Below are positions 8,738-17,618 of a DNA stretch of 64,000 bases, piece by piece. Origin of the DNA: JAJDZL01 sp965221175 (GTDB taxonomy: Bacteria; Pseudomonadota; Gammaproteobacteria; Arenicellales; JAJDZL01); contig OZ244867.1 in assembly GCA_965221175.1 (NCBI GenBank), positions 124,001-188,000 of the forward strand, written 5' to 3'. The notes beneath the pieces were generated by a model that saw only the letters and a list, made by a program, of their open reading frames with translations, had not been told where the DNA came from and searched no databases. A program made the position numbers and the translations under genes. Each line of letters begins with the position of its first letter. Positions within the stretch are counted from its first letter, which is position 1.

Positions 8738-9814
8738 TTGAGCAAGGTAACCGCAATTTAACCGACTTTTTTCGTCACCGCGGTTCAATGGCATGTGGGT
8801 AGATATTTCCACGACAAATTCAACTTCAATTAAGCGGTCAGGTTGGCCATCAGTGTCGCCGTAGAGTACGGTGATGATCATTTTTGTCTCCGGCCCCTTG
8901 AAATGGCTTGTCGATTCAACTTCGATCCATCTCCGACTGTATTCAAAAAATATTGTCTCGTCGACGGTCATATCTTTTTGTCGCTATGCCATTTGAGGGG
9001 TTTCGATGAGAACTACGATCTTCTTCAGCGAAAAGTCTTCATCAAGCAGTATATGGACGACCCGAACGCACCGCGTGAACCTCCGGTACTGCACTTCGAG
9101 ATCGGCTATATGCTGCACTGCTATACCACCGCGATGAAGAACCGTTTCGTCAGTCGGCTTCGGTAGAGAAAGCCGTCAACAGTCAGCAGGATGGACTCCG
9201 AAAAGTATTAGCTGTTCGTATAGACGGCATAGCGGATGATATCGGTTGATGCGCCGAACCGCACGACATTGCTGTCCATGAAATTTTAAAGCGTCACCGT
9301 CGGATAGTCGATCAGCATCAAAATGCGCGAGTGGTTCAAATTGAAGCGATCACGGATCAACGGCTCACGGACCGCCGTCGCTAGACCCTGAGCGAAAGAG
9401 GCAAGCTCGAATGTCGGTTTTCGGCCTGTGCTCTGCAGCAGGTAGCTAATATGGCTTGGACCACCGTCGAAACTGAACGAGGTTTGTGAATATTTGATCG
9501 CTATGATGCGCAGAAAATTTACAATCGAACGGGTTTGTGTCGGCGACAGCGTTGCAAGAGCGGATACGCTCAAACGTGGTCACCTTAATCAAGACTTTCT
9601 TTCGCTAGTTGCGCAACTGCCCAAAATTGGGGTGAATGGGAAAAATGGTGAAATCGAATTCAGTGTATACGCTATACTGCACATGCCTTTTCGTCCGTCC
9701 TAATAAAGTAGAATTTGTCGGCGCTTTCGCCCCGGCAAACATTGAATCTAGTTGAATTCATCTGCTAAGTGGACGTTCTTTTTGATTGTTTTCTCGTCTA
9801 ATGATGGCCATTGA
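8738..9814. other. 1.1-kb stretch of apparent gene debris after drmB
   Basis: No frame here is convincing as an intact gene. Protein-like fragments are a plus-strand frame 8843-9166 (107 codons), a minus-strand frame 9573-9286 (95 codons, with LSPTQTRSIVNFLRIIAIKY near its start) and a 23-codon minus-strand frame directly after it (9285-9208 region). They lie on both strands, have no clear ribosome sites and overlap nothing recognisable. The picture fits decayed cargo at the right edge of the defence island; a degraded drmC was looked for by eye (paired HxK motifs) and not seen. Confidence 0.35.
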
Positions 9815-10795
9815 ATGAAAATATTAGTTACCGGGGCTGCTGGGTTTATCGGTTCTTCAACATCGCATGCGCTGTTGGAACGCGGCGAGCAGGTTGTTGG
9901 CTTGGACAATATCAACGACTACTACGATATCCAGCTGAAAGAATCAAGACTGTCCCGACTTCGAGAATTCAAGGAATTTTTATTTGTCAAAGCGGATATC
10001 TCTGATTTTGCAAAGCTACAGAGAGTATTTCGCGACCACGGCCCTTTCCAGAAAGTAGTTCACTTGGCGGCAAATGCAGGAGTCAGATATTCGCAGAAAT
10101 TTCCTTTGGAAGTAGTGAACAGCAATGTGGTTGGACACACCAACATTTTGGAGCTATGTCGCCATACCGACAATTTCGAGCATCTGGTTTTTGCAAGTTC
10201 TAGTAGTGTTTATCCCCAAAGCGGCGAGTTGCCGTATTCAATTGATTCTCGGGTAGACCGGCCTGTATCCGTATATGCCGCCACAAAAGCCGCGAGCGAA
10301 CTAATCAGTCATGTTTACAGCGACAACTTTTACATTCCTCAAACTGCACTGAGGTACTTCACCGTATACGGTCCTTGGGGTAGGCCGGATATGTCTTACT
10401 ATCTTTTTACCGATGCAATTGTCAATTCAAGACCGATTCAGGTATTCAACTTCGGAGACATGCGCCGCGATTTCACTTACATTGATGACATAGTGGCAGG
10501 TACGATCCTCGCTTTGGATAAACCACCTCAGGTGGTGGAACACACCGCGCCTATTCAAACATTCAATTTGGGTGCAGGTAATTCTGAACCGCTAGAGAAA
10601 CTGATCTCGTTAATAGAGGAAAATCTTGGTAAGAAAGCGATCAAAAATTTGGAAGCAGGTCCACGGGGTGAAATGCTGGAAACGCTGGCAGACATAGAAT
10701 TCACGAGAAGCGAAATTGGGTTTTCGCCTTCAGTCGCACTGGAAACAGGGATTGCTAGATTTGTGGAATGGTACCGTTGGTACCACAATTGCTAA
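9815..10795 (+). CDS. NAD-dependent UDP-sugar 4-epimerase (UDP-glucuronate 4-epimerase type)
   Basis: 326 residues, full-length extended short-chain dehydrogenase. Rossmann GxxGxxG at 7-13 (GAAGFIG), catalytic Ser in FASSSSVY (~129-131), Tyr154 and Lys158 (YAATK), then LRYFTVYGPWGRPDM and MRRDFTYIDDIV, which are typical of bacterial UDP-glucuronate 4-epimerases that make UDP-galacturonate for capsule or LPS. UDP-glucose dehydrogenase, which makes the substrate, lies 1.2 kb away on the opposite strand, supporting this substrate. Other UDP-sugar epimerases are possible. Confidence 0.85.
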   Translation: MKILVTGAAGFIGSSTSHALLERGEQVVGLDNINDYYDIQLKESRLSRLREFKEFLFVKADISDFAKLQRVFRDHGPFQKVVHLAANAGVRYSQKFPLEVVNSNVVGHTNILELCRHTDNFEHLVFASSSSVYPQSGELPYSIDSRVDRPVSVYAATKAASELISHVYSDNFYIPQTALRYFTVYGPWGRPDMSYYLFTDAIVNSRPIQVFNFGDMRRDFTYIDDIVAGTILALDKPPQVVEHTAPIQTFNLGAGNSEPLEKLISLIEENLGKKAIKNLEAGPRGEMLETLADIEFTRSEIGFSPSVALETGIARFVEWYRWYHNC

Positions 10796-11043
10796 TTGGT
10801 ATCGCCAGTCGACAACCTTGGTAATCAATTCGATTAGGTGACAAGTATTGGAATCGAAATATGTATAGCACAGAATGACAATGTCCTTACTATATTAATT
10901 TTTAGTCTTGTTTTACTGATTGGTCGAAAAATCTAATGCCATTTACGTCTTGAAATATACAAATCGCACAGATTCCAGACGGACATTCACTAATCACTCT
11001 AAATCGGCAATCAACAGCTTCAGTCCTGGATCTTCACTGGTGA

Positions 11044-11334
11044 CTACGCGGCTGCTTCGAATTTCCGTACTTTAGTCTTTCCCTTGCGTTGCTGCGCATG
11101 CCACAGGTCGTACTGCATCTGCTGCTGCAGCCAGCTTTCCGGGTTGCCGCCGAACCCCTGCGATAGGCGGATGGCCATCTCCGGGGAAATCTTTAGTCGG
11201 CCGTTGAGCAACATGGAAAGCGTGTTGCGTGATACACCGAGGCCTTTGGCGGCTTCTGTCACCGTCAGGCCCAAAGGTTCAAGGCACTGCCGCCTGACGA
11301 CTTCGCCGGGGTGGGGTGGATTGTGCATCAACAT
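11044..11334 (-). CDS. higA: HigA-type antitoxin
   Basis: 96 residues. Starts with the HigA-family signature HPGEVVRRQCLEPLGLTVTEAA and has an XRE helix-turn-helix (about 24-60: AKGLGVSRNTLSMLLNGR...ISPEMAIRLSQGFG) followed by the characteristic NPESWLQQQMQYDLW. It is the second gene of the leftward higBA pair, 17 nt after the toxin stop, as in the reverse-order HigBA arrangement. It should neutralise HigB and repress the operon through the palindrome at 11658-11676. Confidence 0.9.
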   Translation of the reverse strand: MLMHNPPHPGEVVRRQCLEPLGLTVTEAAKGLGVSRNTLSMLLNGRLKISPEMAIRLSQGFGGNPESWLQQQMQYDLWHAQQRKGKTKVRKFEAAA

Positions 11335-11351
11335 GCCTTTATCCTCCGTTT

Positions 11352-11630
11352 CTAGTGGTAATCCAAATAATCAACATCGACGGCATGACCTTCCTCGAAG
11401 CGGAAAATTACCCGCCAGTTGGCTCGTACCGTAACTGCCCAGAAATCCGCATAATCTCCTTTCAGACGATGCAGCCTGAAGCCGGGCAGGTCCATATCCT
11501 CAGGGACGACGGACGCATTCAGCCGCGCTAGGATATCACGCAATGTTACGCGGTGATCGGCACGGATGCGGCTTTTGTCGCCCCGTTCAAAAAACCGTCT
11601 CAACGCTCTGTTTCTAAAGCTCTGTATCAT
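11352..11630 (-). CDS. higB: HigB-type toxin (RelE superfamily mRNA interferase)
   Basis: 92 residues matching the HigB/'killer' branch of RelE toxins: start MIQSFRNRALRRFFERGD, middle LPGFRLHRLKGDYADFWAVTVRANWRVIFRFEEG and end VDVDYLDYH. The conserved basic and aromatic residues used for ribosome-dependent mRNA cleavage are present and the length is normal, so the toxin appears intact. It is the first gene of a leftward operon with higA and sits between two UDP-sugar genes. Confidence 0.9.
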   Translation of the reverse strand: MIQSFRNRALRRFFERGDKSRIRADHRVTLRDILARLNASVVPEDMDLPGFRLHRLKGDYADFWAVTVRANWRVIFRFEEGHAVDVDYLDYH

Positions 11631-11655
11631 AGTTTATTGTAATACATTGTCATAC

Positions 11656-11684
11656 ATTGTAATACGTCGTATTACACTTGTCAT
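11656..11684 (-). promoter_or_regulatory. higBA promoter with overlapping palindromic operator
   Basis: On the minus strand a -35-like ATGACA (plus 11679-11684) and a -10-like TACAAT (plus 11656-11661) are 17 nt apart, 25 nt upstream of the higB ATG. The spacer lies inside a perfect 9-bp inverted repeat with 1-nt centre (TGTAATACG-t-CGTATTACA, 11658-11676). Further copies of a TTGTAATACA-like decamer run from 11637. HigA autorepression through this site is the likely regulation. Confidence 0.6.
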
Positions 11685-11837
11685 GCACGGGTTAACAATT
11701 CCGCTTTATTTGAATATCATGCAATTCCTAGTAGCAAATCCAATGGGAGTATTTCTTCCAGTATTGATATCAGTAATACATTGAACCAATGTTCAATTTG
11801 GAAAAAGTGGAATTAGTTCAATTTTGGGGAGAAGCTT

Positions 11838-12035
11838 ATGTGTACTATACGGCCGACTCTCTTAGTCTCTGGAATCACAGTCTTTTAACTTAGTGTCGAG
11901 ACCGCGTATAGTGAAGATGGTTGCGATTTAAATCAAATTCTCGACAATGGTGTTTTCCAAGCAAAAGTGTAGGTCAATAATTTGATGCAAGAGTTGCTGT
12001 ATCGCGATGCACGACAAAGTTTCGGAACTAACTGA
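11838..12035 (+). pseudogene. small decayed secreted-protein gene with two in-frame stops
   Basis: A strong ribosome site (GGGGAGA, 11826-11832) precedes ATG 11838. The frame has a short hydrophobic start (LLVSGITVF) like part of a signal peptide, an in-frame TAA, then LSVETAYSEDGCDLNQILDNG...FQAKV, an in-frame TAG, then VNNLMQELLYRDARQSFGTN and a final TGA at 12033-12035. Sense-like peptide on both sides of the two stops in one frame argues for a gene inactivated by point mutations. I do not recognise the family. Confidence 0.4.
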
Positions 12036-12037
12036 AT

Positions 12038-13366
12038 CTATTCTCGACTAAGTCGATTTGCATGACCCTGCCCGATTCCAATATAGTCAAAACCCATTTC
12101 GTGCATTTCAGCGGCGTCATACAGGTTGTGGAAGTCAACCACAACTGGCGATCGTGCTGCTTTCTTTAATCGGTCCAAATCAAGATTGCTATACAAGTTC
12201 CAGGCTGTAGCAATAACGATAACATCAGCACCATCAACAGTTGCATAGACATCATCAAAATAAGAAACACCCTCCAAAATTTCACGGGCGTGCGGTACAC
12301 CCAGCGGATCATGAGCCCGAATACTGGCGCCATTTTGCTGGAGTGCTGTAATGACAGCGATGCTCGGACTGTCTCGAAGATCATCCGTGCCTGGTTTGAA
12401 AGTCAGTCCGAGCATCGCGACAGTTTTGTTTTCAACTGAGCCGCCACAAGCAGTTTCAACACGTTTCGCCATGTCGATTTTACGTTGATTGTTGATTTCG
12501 ACGACCGTCTCAATAATATGAACCGGTGATCCAGCATTTTTAGCCGTTTGTACCAGCGCAATTGTGTCCTTCGGAAAGCACAGTCCCCCATAACCGGGCC
12601 CTGGACGCAAATGCTGAGTTCCGATTCTTTCATCTAGTCCAATACCGTAGGCAAGATCTCTAACATCGACTCCAGTCTGTTCGCATAAGTCTGCAATCTC
12701 ATTGATAAATGTAACCTTAGTTGCAAGAAATGCGTTGGAAGCATACTTGATCATTTCAGCAGTTTCCAGTTTGGAATACAAAATAGGAACCCCCTGCAGC
12801 GCGAACGGAAGATAGAGTTCGCGAAGAGATTCCTTGGCGCGTTCCGAGTCCACACCAATAACGATTCTGGAAGGATTCAAAAAATCATGGACGCTGGATC
12901 CTTCACTCAAGAATTCAGGGTTGGAAGCAACATCAAACTCCGTAGTCGGCTGAGTCTCTTGAATGATGGCTTTGACCTCCCTTCCGGTACCTACTGGAAC
13001 AGTCGACTTTACGGCAACTACAGTATAGCCAGTCAGTGAATTTGCAATTTCTTCTGTTGCACGATAAACATCAGACAAGTCAGCGCTTCCGTCGCTCTGC
13101 CGAGACGGCGTATTTACGCAAATGAAGACAATACTGGATTCTGCAACAGCTGTACGGAGGTTCGTAGAAAAACTGAGACGACGTGTCTTAATGTTGCGTT
13201 CCAGAAGTTCCGGCAATCCCTCTTCGTAAATGGGACATTCGCCGTTTTTCAATTTCTCTATTTTGTCAACATCTTCATCTACACAGACGACACTGACGCC
13301 TAATTCTGAAAAACAGGCACCCGTTACGAGTCCAACGTAACCAGTACCAACAACTGAAATTTTCAT
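12038..13366 (-). CDS. ugd: UDP-glucose 6-dehydrogenase
   Basis: 442 residues, normal length for the family. N-terminal NAD-binding VGTGYVGLVTG (6-16), central NPEFLSEGS, the helix with KYASNAFLATKVTFINEIA (~207-225), and catalytic Cys263 in GPGYGGLCFPKD; most relatives have Ser where this one has Leu262. C-terminal LTFKPGTDDLRDSPS. It oxidises UDP-glucose to UDP-glucuronate, the substrate of the epimerase at 9.8 kb, so the pair probably feeds surface polysaccharide synthesis. Leftward transcription, about 150 nt downstream of hda. Confidence 0.95.
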   Translation of the reverse strand: MKISVVGTGYVGLVTGACFSELGVSVVCVDEDVDKIEKLKNGECPIYEEGLPELLERNIKTRRLSFSTNLRTAVAESSIVFICVNTPSRQSDGSADLSDVYRATEEIANSLTGYTVVAVKSTVPVGTGREVKAIIQETQPTTEFDVASNPEFLSEGSSVHDFLNPSRIVIGVDSERAKESLRELYLPFALQGVPILYSKLETAEMIKYASNAFLATKVTFINEIADLCEQTGVDVRDLAYGIGLDERIGTQHLRPGPGYGGLCFPKDTIALVQTAKNAGSPVHIIETVVEINNQRKIDMAKRVETACGGSVENKTVAMLGLTFKPGTDDLRDSPSIAVITALQQNGASIRAHDPLGVPHAREILEGVSYFDDVYATVDGADVIVIATAWNLYSNLDLDRLKKAARSPVVVDFHNLYDAAEMHEMGFDYIGIGQGHANRLSRE

Positions 13367-13518
13367 AGAGTAAAAATCATTTTTGAGAGCTTAAATTTGA
13401 AGATTTTACGATTGCTGAAATTTCAACTGATGCTGTTCATTCGAATCGGACAATATGCATCATATAAATCGTTGAAGACTGCAAGATTGTACAGTGCGAG
13501 AGAACATTCTTTGTAAAT

Positions 13519-14223
13519 CTAGTTTCTGAATTCGTCCAATTGTTTCAGGAACGGAATTGTGATTCTCCTGTGCTTTTCGAGGGACAGGCGATCAATTCGA
13601 TCAAGCAATCTGATTAATGAATGCGTATCTCTCGAGTATCGCTCCAAAATGAATCGGATAACCGAATCATCAATCGATAACCCACGGCGTGCGGCACGAT
13701 CCGTCAAAATTCTGACTATAGTTCCCTCCGAGGTTGGATGAAGTCTTAATATTTGCCGTCCGGAAAATCGATTTACTAGATCCTGCAAATCAAATCCCAA
13801 TTCTTGAGGCGGAAAATTTGCAGAAACGATAAACAGATTCTTTTGATTCTCCAAATTCTCGAGCAGTGCTATCAGGTTGTTTTCCCAAACCGATTGTGCT
13901 GCAATACACTGAATGTCATCAATACACACGAGCCGAAACTCTTCCAGGCGATCTAGCACATCTGGTTGCAGGCTCAGATCCTTGAGAGGTATATACGCAC
14001 CATTGGAAATCAGCTGACAAGCCGCGTAGAGCAGGTGTGTCTTGCCGGACCCGCTTGGCCCCCACAGGTAACAGGTGTTACAGCCGATCCCACCCTCAAG
14101 AAATTGTTTCAGTAACGAAACAGTCTGATGACTGTCGTCGGAATGGTAGTTTTCAAATGTTGCGTAATCTTTTCGTCCGACGGGAAGTGTAGCTTGAATT
14201 GATGCAGGCTTTGAAAGCTTCAT
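13519..14223 (-). CDS. hda: Hda, regulatory inactivator of DnaA
   Basis: 234 residues from ATG 14223, chosen because it overlaps the stop of the upstream gene (ATGA); a longer frame to 14256 would overlap more. DnaA-like AAA+ protein without the DnaA DNA-binding domain: Walker A GPSGSGKT (55-62), Walker B LVCIDDIQ, sensor motifs in IVSANFPP and the arginine-rich RFSGRQ. It promotes ATP hydrolysis by DnaA together with the sliding clamp. A clamp-binding N-terminal motif may be present in the first ~15 residues. The order pgsA-like/hda next to purMN is typical of gammaproteobacteria. Confidence 0.9.
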   Translation of the reverse strand: MKLSKPASIQATLPVGRKDYATFENYHSDDSHQTVSLLKQFLEGGIGCNTCYLWGPSGSGKTHLLYAACQLISNGAYIPLKDLSLQPDVLDRLEEFRLVCIDDIQCIAAQSVWENNLIALLENLENQKNLFIVSANFPPQELGFDLQDLVNRFSGRQILRLHPTSEGTIVRILTDRAARRGLSIDDSVIRFILERYSRDTHSLIRLLDRIDRLSLEKHRRITIPFLKQLDEFRN

Positions 14224-14777
14224 GAATGCTGTTTGCCATTTCGTCGAATTGCCCAAACGTATACATATTGCACACCACTGGCGATCGTTGACAAGGCAAC
14301 AGCGTAAATCAGAAATTCACTCGTGTGTGGAATTGCCAGCCAAGACGTGTTTTCAAACAAAACTGCAATAACCAACGTAATCTGCAGTACGGTATTGGTT
14401 TTACTGCTCTTGGTCGGCTGCATCGGGATGTCTCCATCCAGAGTAGTGAGTACTAGATACCCGCCTACGATTACAGCATCCCTGAAAATTACCAGCGTTA
14501 CCAGCCAGAAAGGAAGCATGCCGCCCAAAACCAGCATAAAATACGCTGAAATGATAATAATTTTGTCAGCTAGCGGGTCAAGACGTGCACCGAGTTGCGA
14601 AGCGCAGTTGAATCGCTTTGCAATCCAGCCGTCTAGACCATCAGTCAATCCTGCCAATACGAATAGGATTAATGCGAGTTCAAAGTTTTCATCTCGCAAT
14701 AACAAGATCAGTATAGGTGCTGCGGCAATCCGCGACAACGTTAATATGTTGGGTATTTGTGCTATGACCGATGTCAT
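14220..14777 (-). CDS. pgsA: CDP-alcohol phosphatidyltransferase (PgsA-like)
   Basis: 185 residues, several membrane segments. The family signature is visible at about 46-72 (DGLDGWIAKRF...LGARLDPLADK), including the Asp residues that bind metal and substrate. The start MTSVIAQIPNILTLSRI is typical of CDP-diacylglycerol-glycerol-3-phosphate phosphatidyltransferases. The C-terminus overlaps hda by 4 nt. Substrate is not certain: many gammaproteobacteria have this hda-linked copy in addition to the uvrC-linked pgsA. Confidence 0.8.
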   Translation of the reverse strand: MTSVIAQIPNILTLSRIAAAPILILLLRDENFELALILFVLAGLTDGLDGWIAKRFNCASQLGARLDPLADKIIIISAYFMLVLGGMLPFWLVTLVIFRDAVIVGGYLVLTTLDGDIPMQPTKSSKTNTVLQITLVIAVLFENTSWLAIPHTSEFLIYAVALSTIASGVQYVYVWAIRRNGKQHS

Positions 14778-15020
14778 GTTGAAACTTTCGTTTACACTTG
14801 ATAGAGAGTTCTTGCGATAGCCTGCAATTCAGGGCAAACTATGATTTAACCTTGCACTTGGATTATTCAGAATAAATGACTTATTGTAAGAAATTCACAA
14901 CCCAAATCTTCGACGGAATGATCGACAAACGATGATTTCAATTAAGAATTCGGAAAAATATTGACTGCCAACTCTGATGAAATTCACAATGACCAGATTT
15001 GACTCTAGAATAATCCAAAC

Positions 15021-16070
15021 ATGAGTGATTCGTTTACCAGCTCCAGTAAGACAACCTATCAAGAATCTGGTGTAGACATTGAACTTGCGGACCAAATGAT
15101 TCGTTCATGGCTTCCGCAGATAAAACGTACTTCAAGGCCGGGACAATTAGGGTCGCCGCTTGGATTCAGTGCGCTGTTCGAAATTCCCGAAGGATACGAT
15201 AAGCCAGTACTTGTCAGCAGTACGGACGGAGTTGGAACAAAACTTAAAATTGCTTTTGAAATGAATCGCCATGATACAGTCGGCATCGATCTGGTCGCCA
15301 TGTGTGTCAATGATGTCATCGTTCAAGGTGCTGAGCCTTTGTATTTTCTGGATTATCTGGCCACAGGCAAGCTGGATGAAAAAGTGATGGATAAAGTGAT
15401 CTCAGGGATCGTTCAAGGATGCGAAATTGCCAATGTGGCACTCATCGGCGGCGAAACAGCGGAAATGCCAGGCATGTATGCCGTAGGAGAATATGATCTG
15501 GCGGGATTTACTGTTGGGATCATCGAAAAATCCAAAATCATTGACGGGAGTCAAGTTGTTGTTGGTGACGTCATTATTGGAATAGAGTCGACAGGAATTC
15601 ACTCAAACGGCTTTTCGCTGGTTCGAAAACTGCTTTCCGACCAGAATATTTCGCTTTCAACGGAGATTGACGGCAGATTTCTGGGTGACCTTCTTCTGAC
15701 CCCAACTAGAATCTACGTAGATGCAGCAATGAAGATGATACAGAGCGGCTCTGTTCACGCCATGGCGCACATCACGGGAGGAGGTATTCCAGGAAATTTG
15801 CAGCGCGTGATTCGTGAAGGACTCACCGCGAGACTGGATCGAAATTCATGGGTAATGCCGCCTGTTTTCAATTGGATTCAAAGAGTCAGCAATTTATCAG
15901 AAGAAGAGATATTGATGACGTTCAACTGTGGAATCGGCATGGCTGCGATTGTTTCACCACAGTCGGAATCAGCGATTCGGACCGAGCTGGATGCGATGGA
16001 AATTGCATCATTTAGAATCGGCACTATTGCTGAATCTATTGATTCAGGTAATCGAATCGATTGGCAATGA
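15021..16070 (+). CDS. purM: phosphoribosylformylglycinamidine cyclo-ligase (AIR synthetase)
   Basis: 349 residues, full length. Hallmarks: TYQESGVDIELADQMI, LVSSTDGVGTKLKIA, GIDLVAMCVNDVIVQGAEPLYFLDYLA, ALIGGETAEMPGMY and HITGGGIPGNLQR. It catalyses step 5 of purine synthesis. ATG start 243 nt from the divergent pgsA-like gene, so the gap carries promoters for both directions. The stop overlaps purN by 4 nt (ATGA). Confidence 0.97.
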   Translation: MSDSFTSSSKTTYQESGVDIELADQMIRSWLPQIKRTSRPGQLGSPLGFSALFEIPEGYDKPVLVSSTDGVGTKLKIAFEMNRHDTVGIDLVAMCVNDVIVQGAEPLYFLDYLATGKLDEKVMDKVISGIVQGCEIANVALIGGETAEMPGMYAVGEYDLAGFTVGIIEKSKIIDGSQVVVGDVIIGIESTGIHSNGFSLVRKLLSDQNISLSTEIDGRFLGDLLLTPTRIYVDAAMKMIQSGSVHAMAHITGGGIPGNLQRVIREGLTARLDRNSWVMPPVFNWIQRVSNLSEEEILMTFNCGIGMAAIVSPQSESAIRTELDAMEIASFRIGTIAESIDSGNRIDWQ

Positions 16071-16690
16071 CAAAATCTTTACTGCGTGTTGTAGTACTTG
16101 CCTCAGGTTTTGGGTCTAATCTACAAGTAATCATAGATCATGCGAAAGAGGGAAAGCTTTCTGCTGAAGTTGTCGCAGTTGTGAGCGACAAAAAAGAGTC
16201 TTTTGCTTTAGAACGAGCTAGGAAGGAGAACATCAAAGCAGTCTTCGTAAATCCTCGGAAATTTGCCGATCGGGAAAAATTCGACGCGGCTCTTAGACAG
16301 GAGATCGACAGTTTGAATCCGAATCTGATCGTGCTGGCAGGCTATATGAGAATTCTGACAGCAGCATTCGTGGATCATTTCAAGAATCGTATCATGAACA
16401 TTCATCCCTCATTACTGCCCAAGTACAAAGGAACCAACACTCACGAACGAGTGCTGTTGCATGGAGATAGCGTGCACGGGGCAACAGTCCACTTTGTAAC
16501 TGCTGAACTCGATACAGGTCCGATCATCATCCAAAAAAGTTTTAAAGTCTGTTCAACTGATACAGCAGCTGATCTCGAAGAACGCGTACATCAATGCGAA
16601 TATGAAATCTATCCACGTGCAATAAAATGGTTTGCAGACGGAGAGATTCGAGTAGAAAATGGCAAAGTTTTACGAACTGATAGCAATTAA
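16067..16690 (+). CDS. purN: phosphoribosylglycinamide formyltransferase (GART)
   Basis: 207 residues from ATG 16067 (ATGA overlap with purM), preferred over an in-frame TTG two codons earlier. Characteristic VLASGFGSNLQVII near the start, LAGYMRILTAAFVDHFKNRIMNIHPSLLPKYKG with catalytic Asn/His, and GATVHFVTAELDTGP with the catalytic Asp. Uses 10-formyl-THF, the folate C1 pool, in an organism that also has an H4MPT C1 pathway elsewhere in this window. Confidence 0.97.
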   Translation: MTKSLLRVVVLASGFGSNLQVIIDHAKEGKLSAEVVAVVSDKKESFALERARKENIKAVFVNPRKFADREKFDAALRQEIDSLNPNLIVLAGYMRILTAAFVDHFKNRIMNIHPSLLPKYKGTNTHERVLLHGDSVHGATVHFVTAELDTGPIIIQKSFKVCSTDTAADLEERVHQCEYEIYPRAIKWFADGEIRVENGKVLRTDSN

Positions 16691-16719
16691 TCACACTAGC
16701 AATACAAGAATTTGAACCA

Positions 16720-17481
16720 ATGAAATTGAACAGCAAAAATTCGCACTCTGTAAGGAAAGAAACTCAGAAGATTAAACTAATGCTGTATGTAACAGCATTG
16801 ATATTGATTCCCTTTACCGCAAAAATTACTGATGCTGCGCAGTCAGGAATTCACGGGTTTCAGGCGGAGTATTCTATACAGTATGGTGATGCTGTATTGG
16901 GGAAAGCCAGCCGAACAGTTTCAAATGAAGGCGATGGAATTTCTGTTTCCACATTTGACGTGATACCAGGGAACCTTCTTGTATTGTTTGGTGAGTCGTC
17001 CTATAAACAGCAGTCGGTTTTTAAAGTTCGTGAATCGCGGGCGACCTCAATAGCATTTGAGATTACGAATAGTAAAAACAAAGGTTCCGACAGTGCCGTA
17101 TTCAATTGGTCTGCGGGGAAAATCGAGTTGGGCAACGGCAAAAGCCTGAAAATGCCTGAAGGGGAAGTCTATGATTTTGAGTCATGGCATGCGTCTCTGA
17201 TGATTACGGATCCGCAGGAACTCGAGGGCCAGATTGTTTCGATTGTTGAACGAAACAGACTTCGCACTTATCTTTATGAGAGTGCGCAATCAGATGTTCT
17301 CGACATACAGGGTTATCCTGTGAATTCAGTACGTGTTGAACTGCAGGATGTAGACAATTGGGAAAGAGGATATACAGTTTGGGTTGTTACAGAATATCGG
17401 AACATACCGGTCCGAATTGAAAAACGCAAGAAAGGACAAACCCTCAGATTTGATATCCAGGCCCTGAATTGGGCCGAATAG
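16720..17481 (+). CDS. DUF3108 periplasmic protein
   Basis: 253 residues. A basic N-terminus and a hydrophobic segment (LMLYVTALILIPFTAKITDA) form a probable signal peptide. The mature part begins FQAEYSIQYGDAVLGKASRTV, has FNWSAGKIELGNG and ends with YRNIPVRIEKRKKGQTLRFDIQ, the pattern of DUF3108 proteins that commonly follow purN in gammaproteobacteria. Function unknown; the fold is thought to be an envelope beta-sheet domain. 29 nt after purN, so probably cotranscribed. Confidence 0.8.
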   Translation: MKLNSKNSHSVRKETQKIKLMLYVTALILIPFTAKITDAAQSGIHGFQAEYSIQYGDAVLGKASRTVSNEGDGISVSTFDVIPGNLLVLFGESSYKQQSVFKVRESRATSIAFEITNSKNKGSDSAVFNWSAGKIELGNGKSLKMPEGEVYDFESWHASLMITDPQELEGQIVSIVERNRLRTYLYESAQSDVLDIQGYPVNSVRVELQDVDNWERGYTVWVVTEYRNIPVRIEKRKKGQTLRFDIQALNWAE

Positions 17482-17618
17482 ACTGTAGTGCGATTGGCTT
17501 TTTTAATAAATTGGTTCAGCGAGGATTGGATGGTCAATGCATCAGTGAATGCACCCAACTGAAACCGAACTGTATCTTGAAATTGCGCAGCGAGCTTGAA
17601 GCTTGAAATCAGAATATG

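Noticed and set aside
8195..8971. 258-codon minus-strand frame overlapping the end of drmB
   Set aside because: Most of it is antisense to the well-supported DUF1998 C-terminus and it has no recognisable domain or ribosome site.
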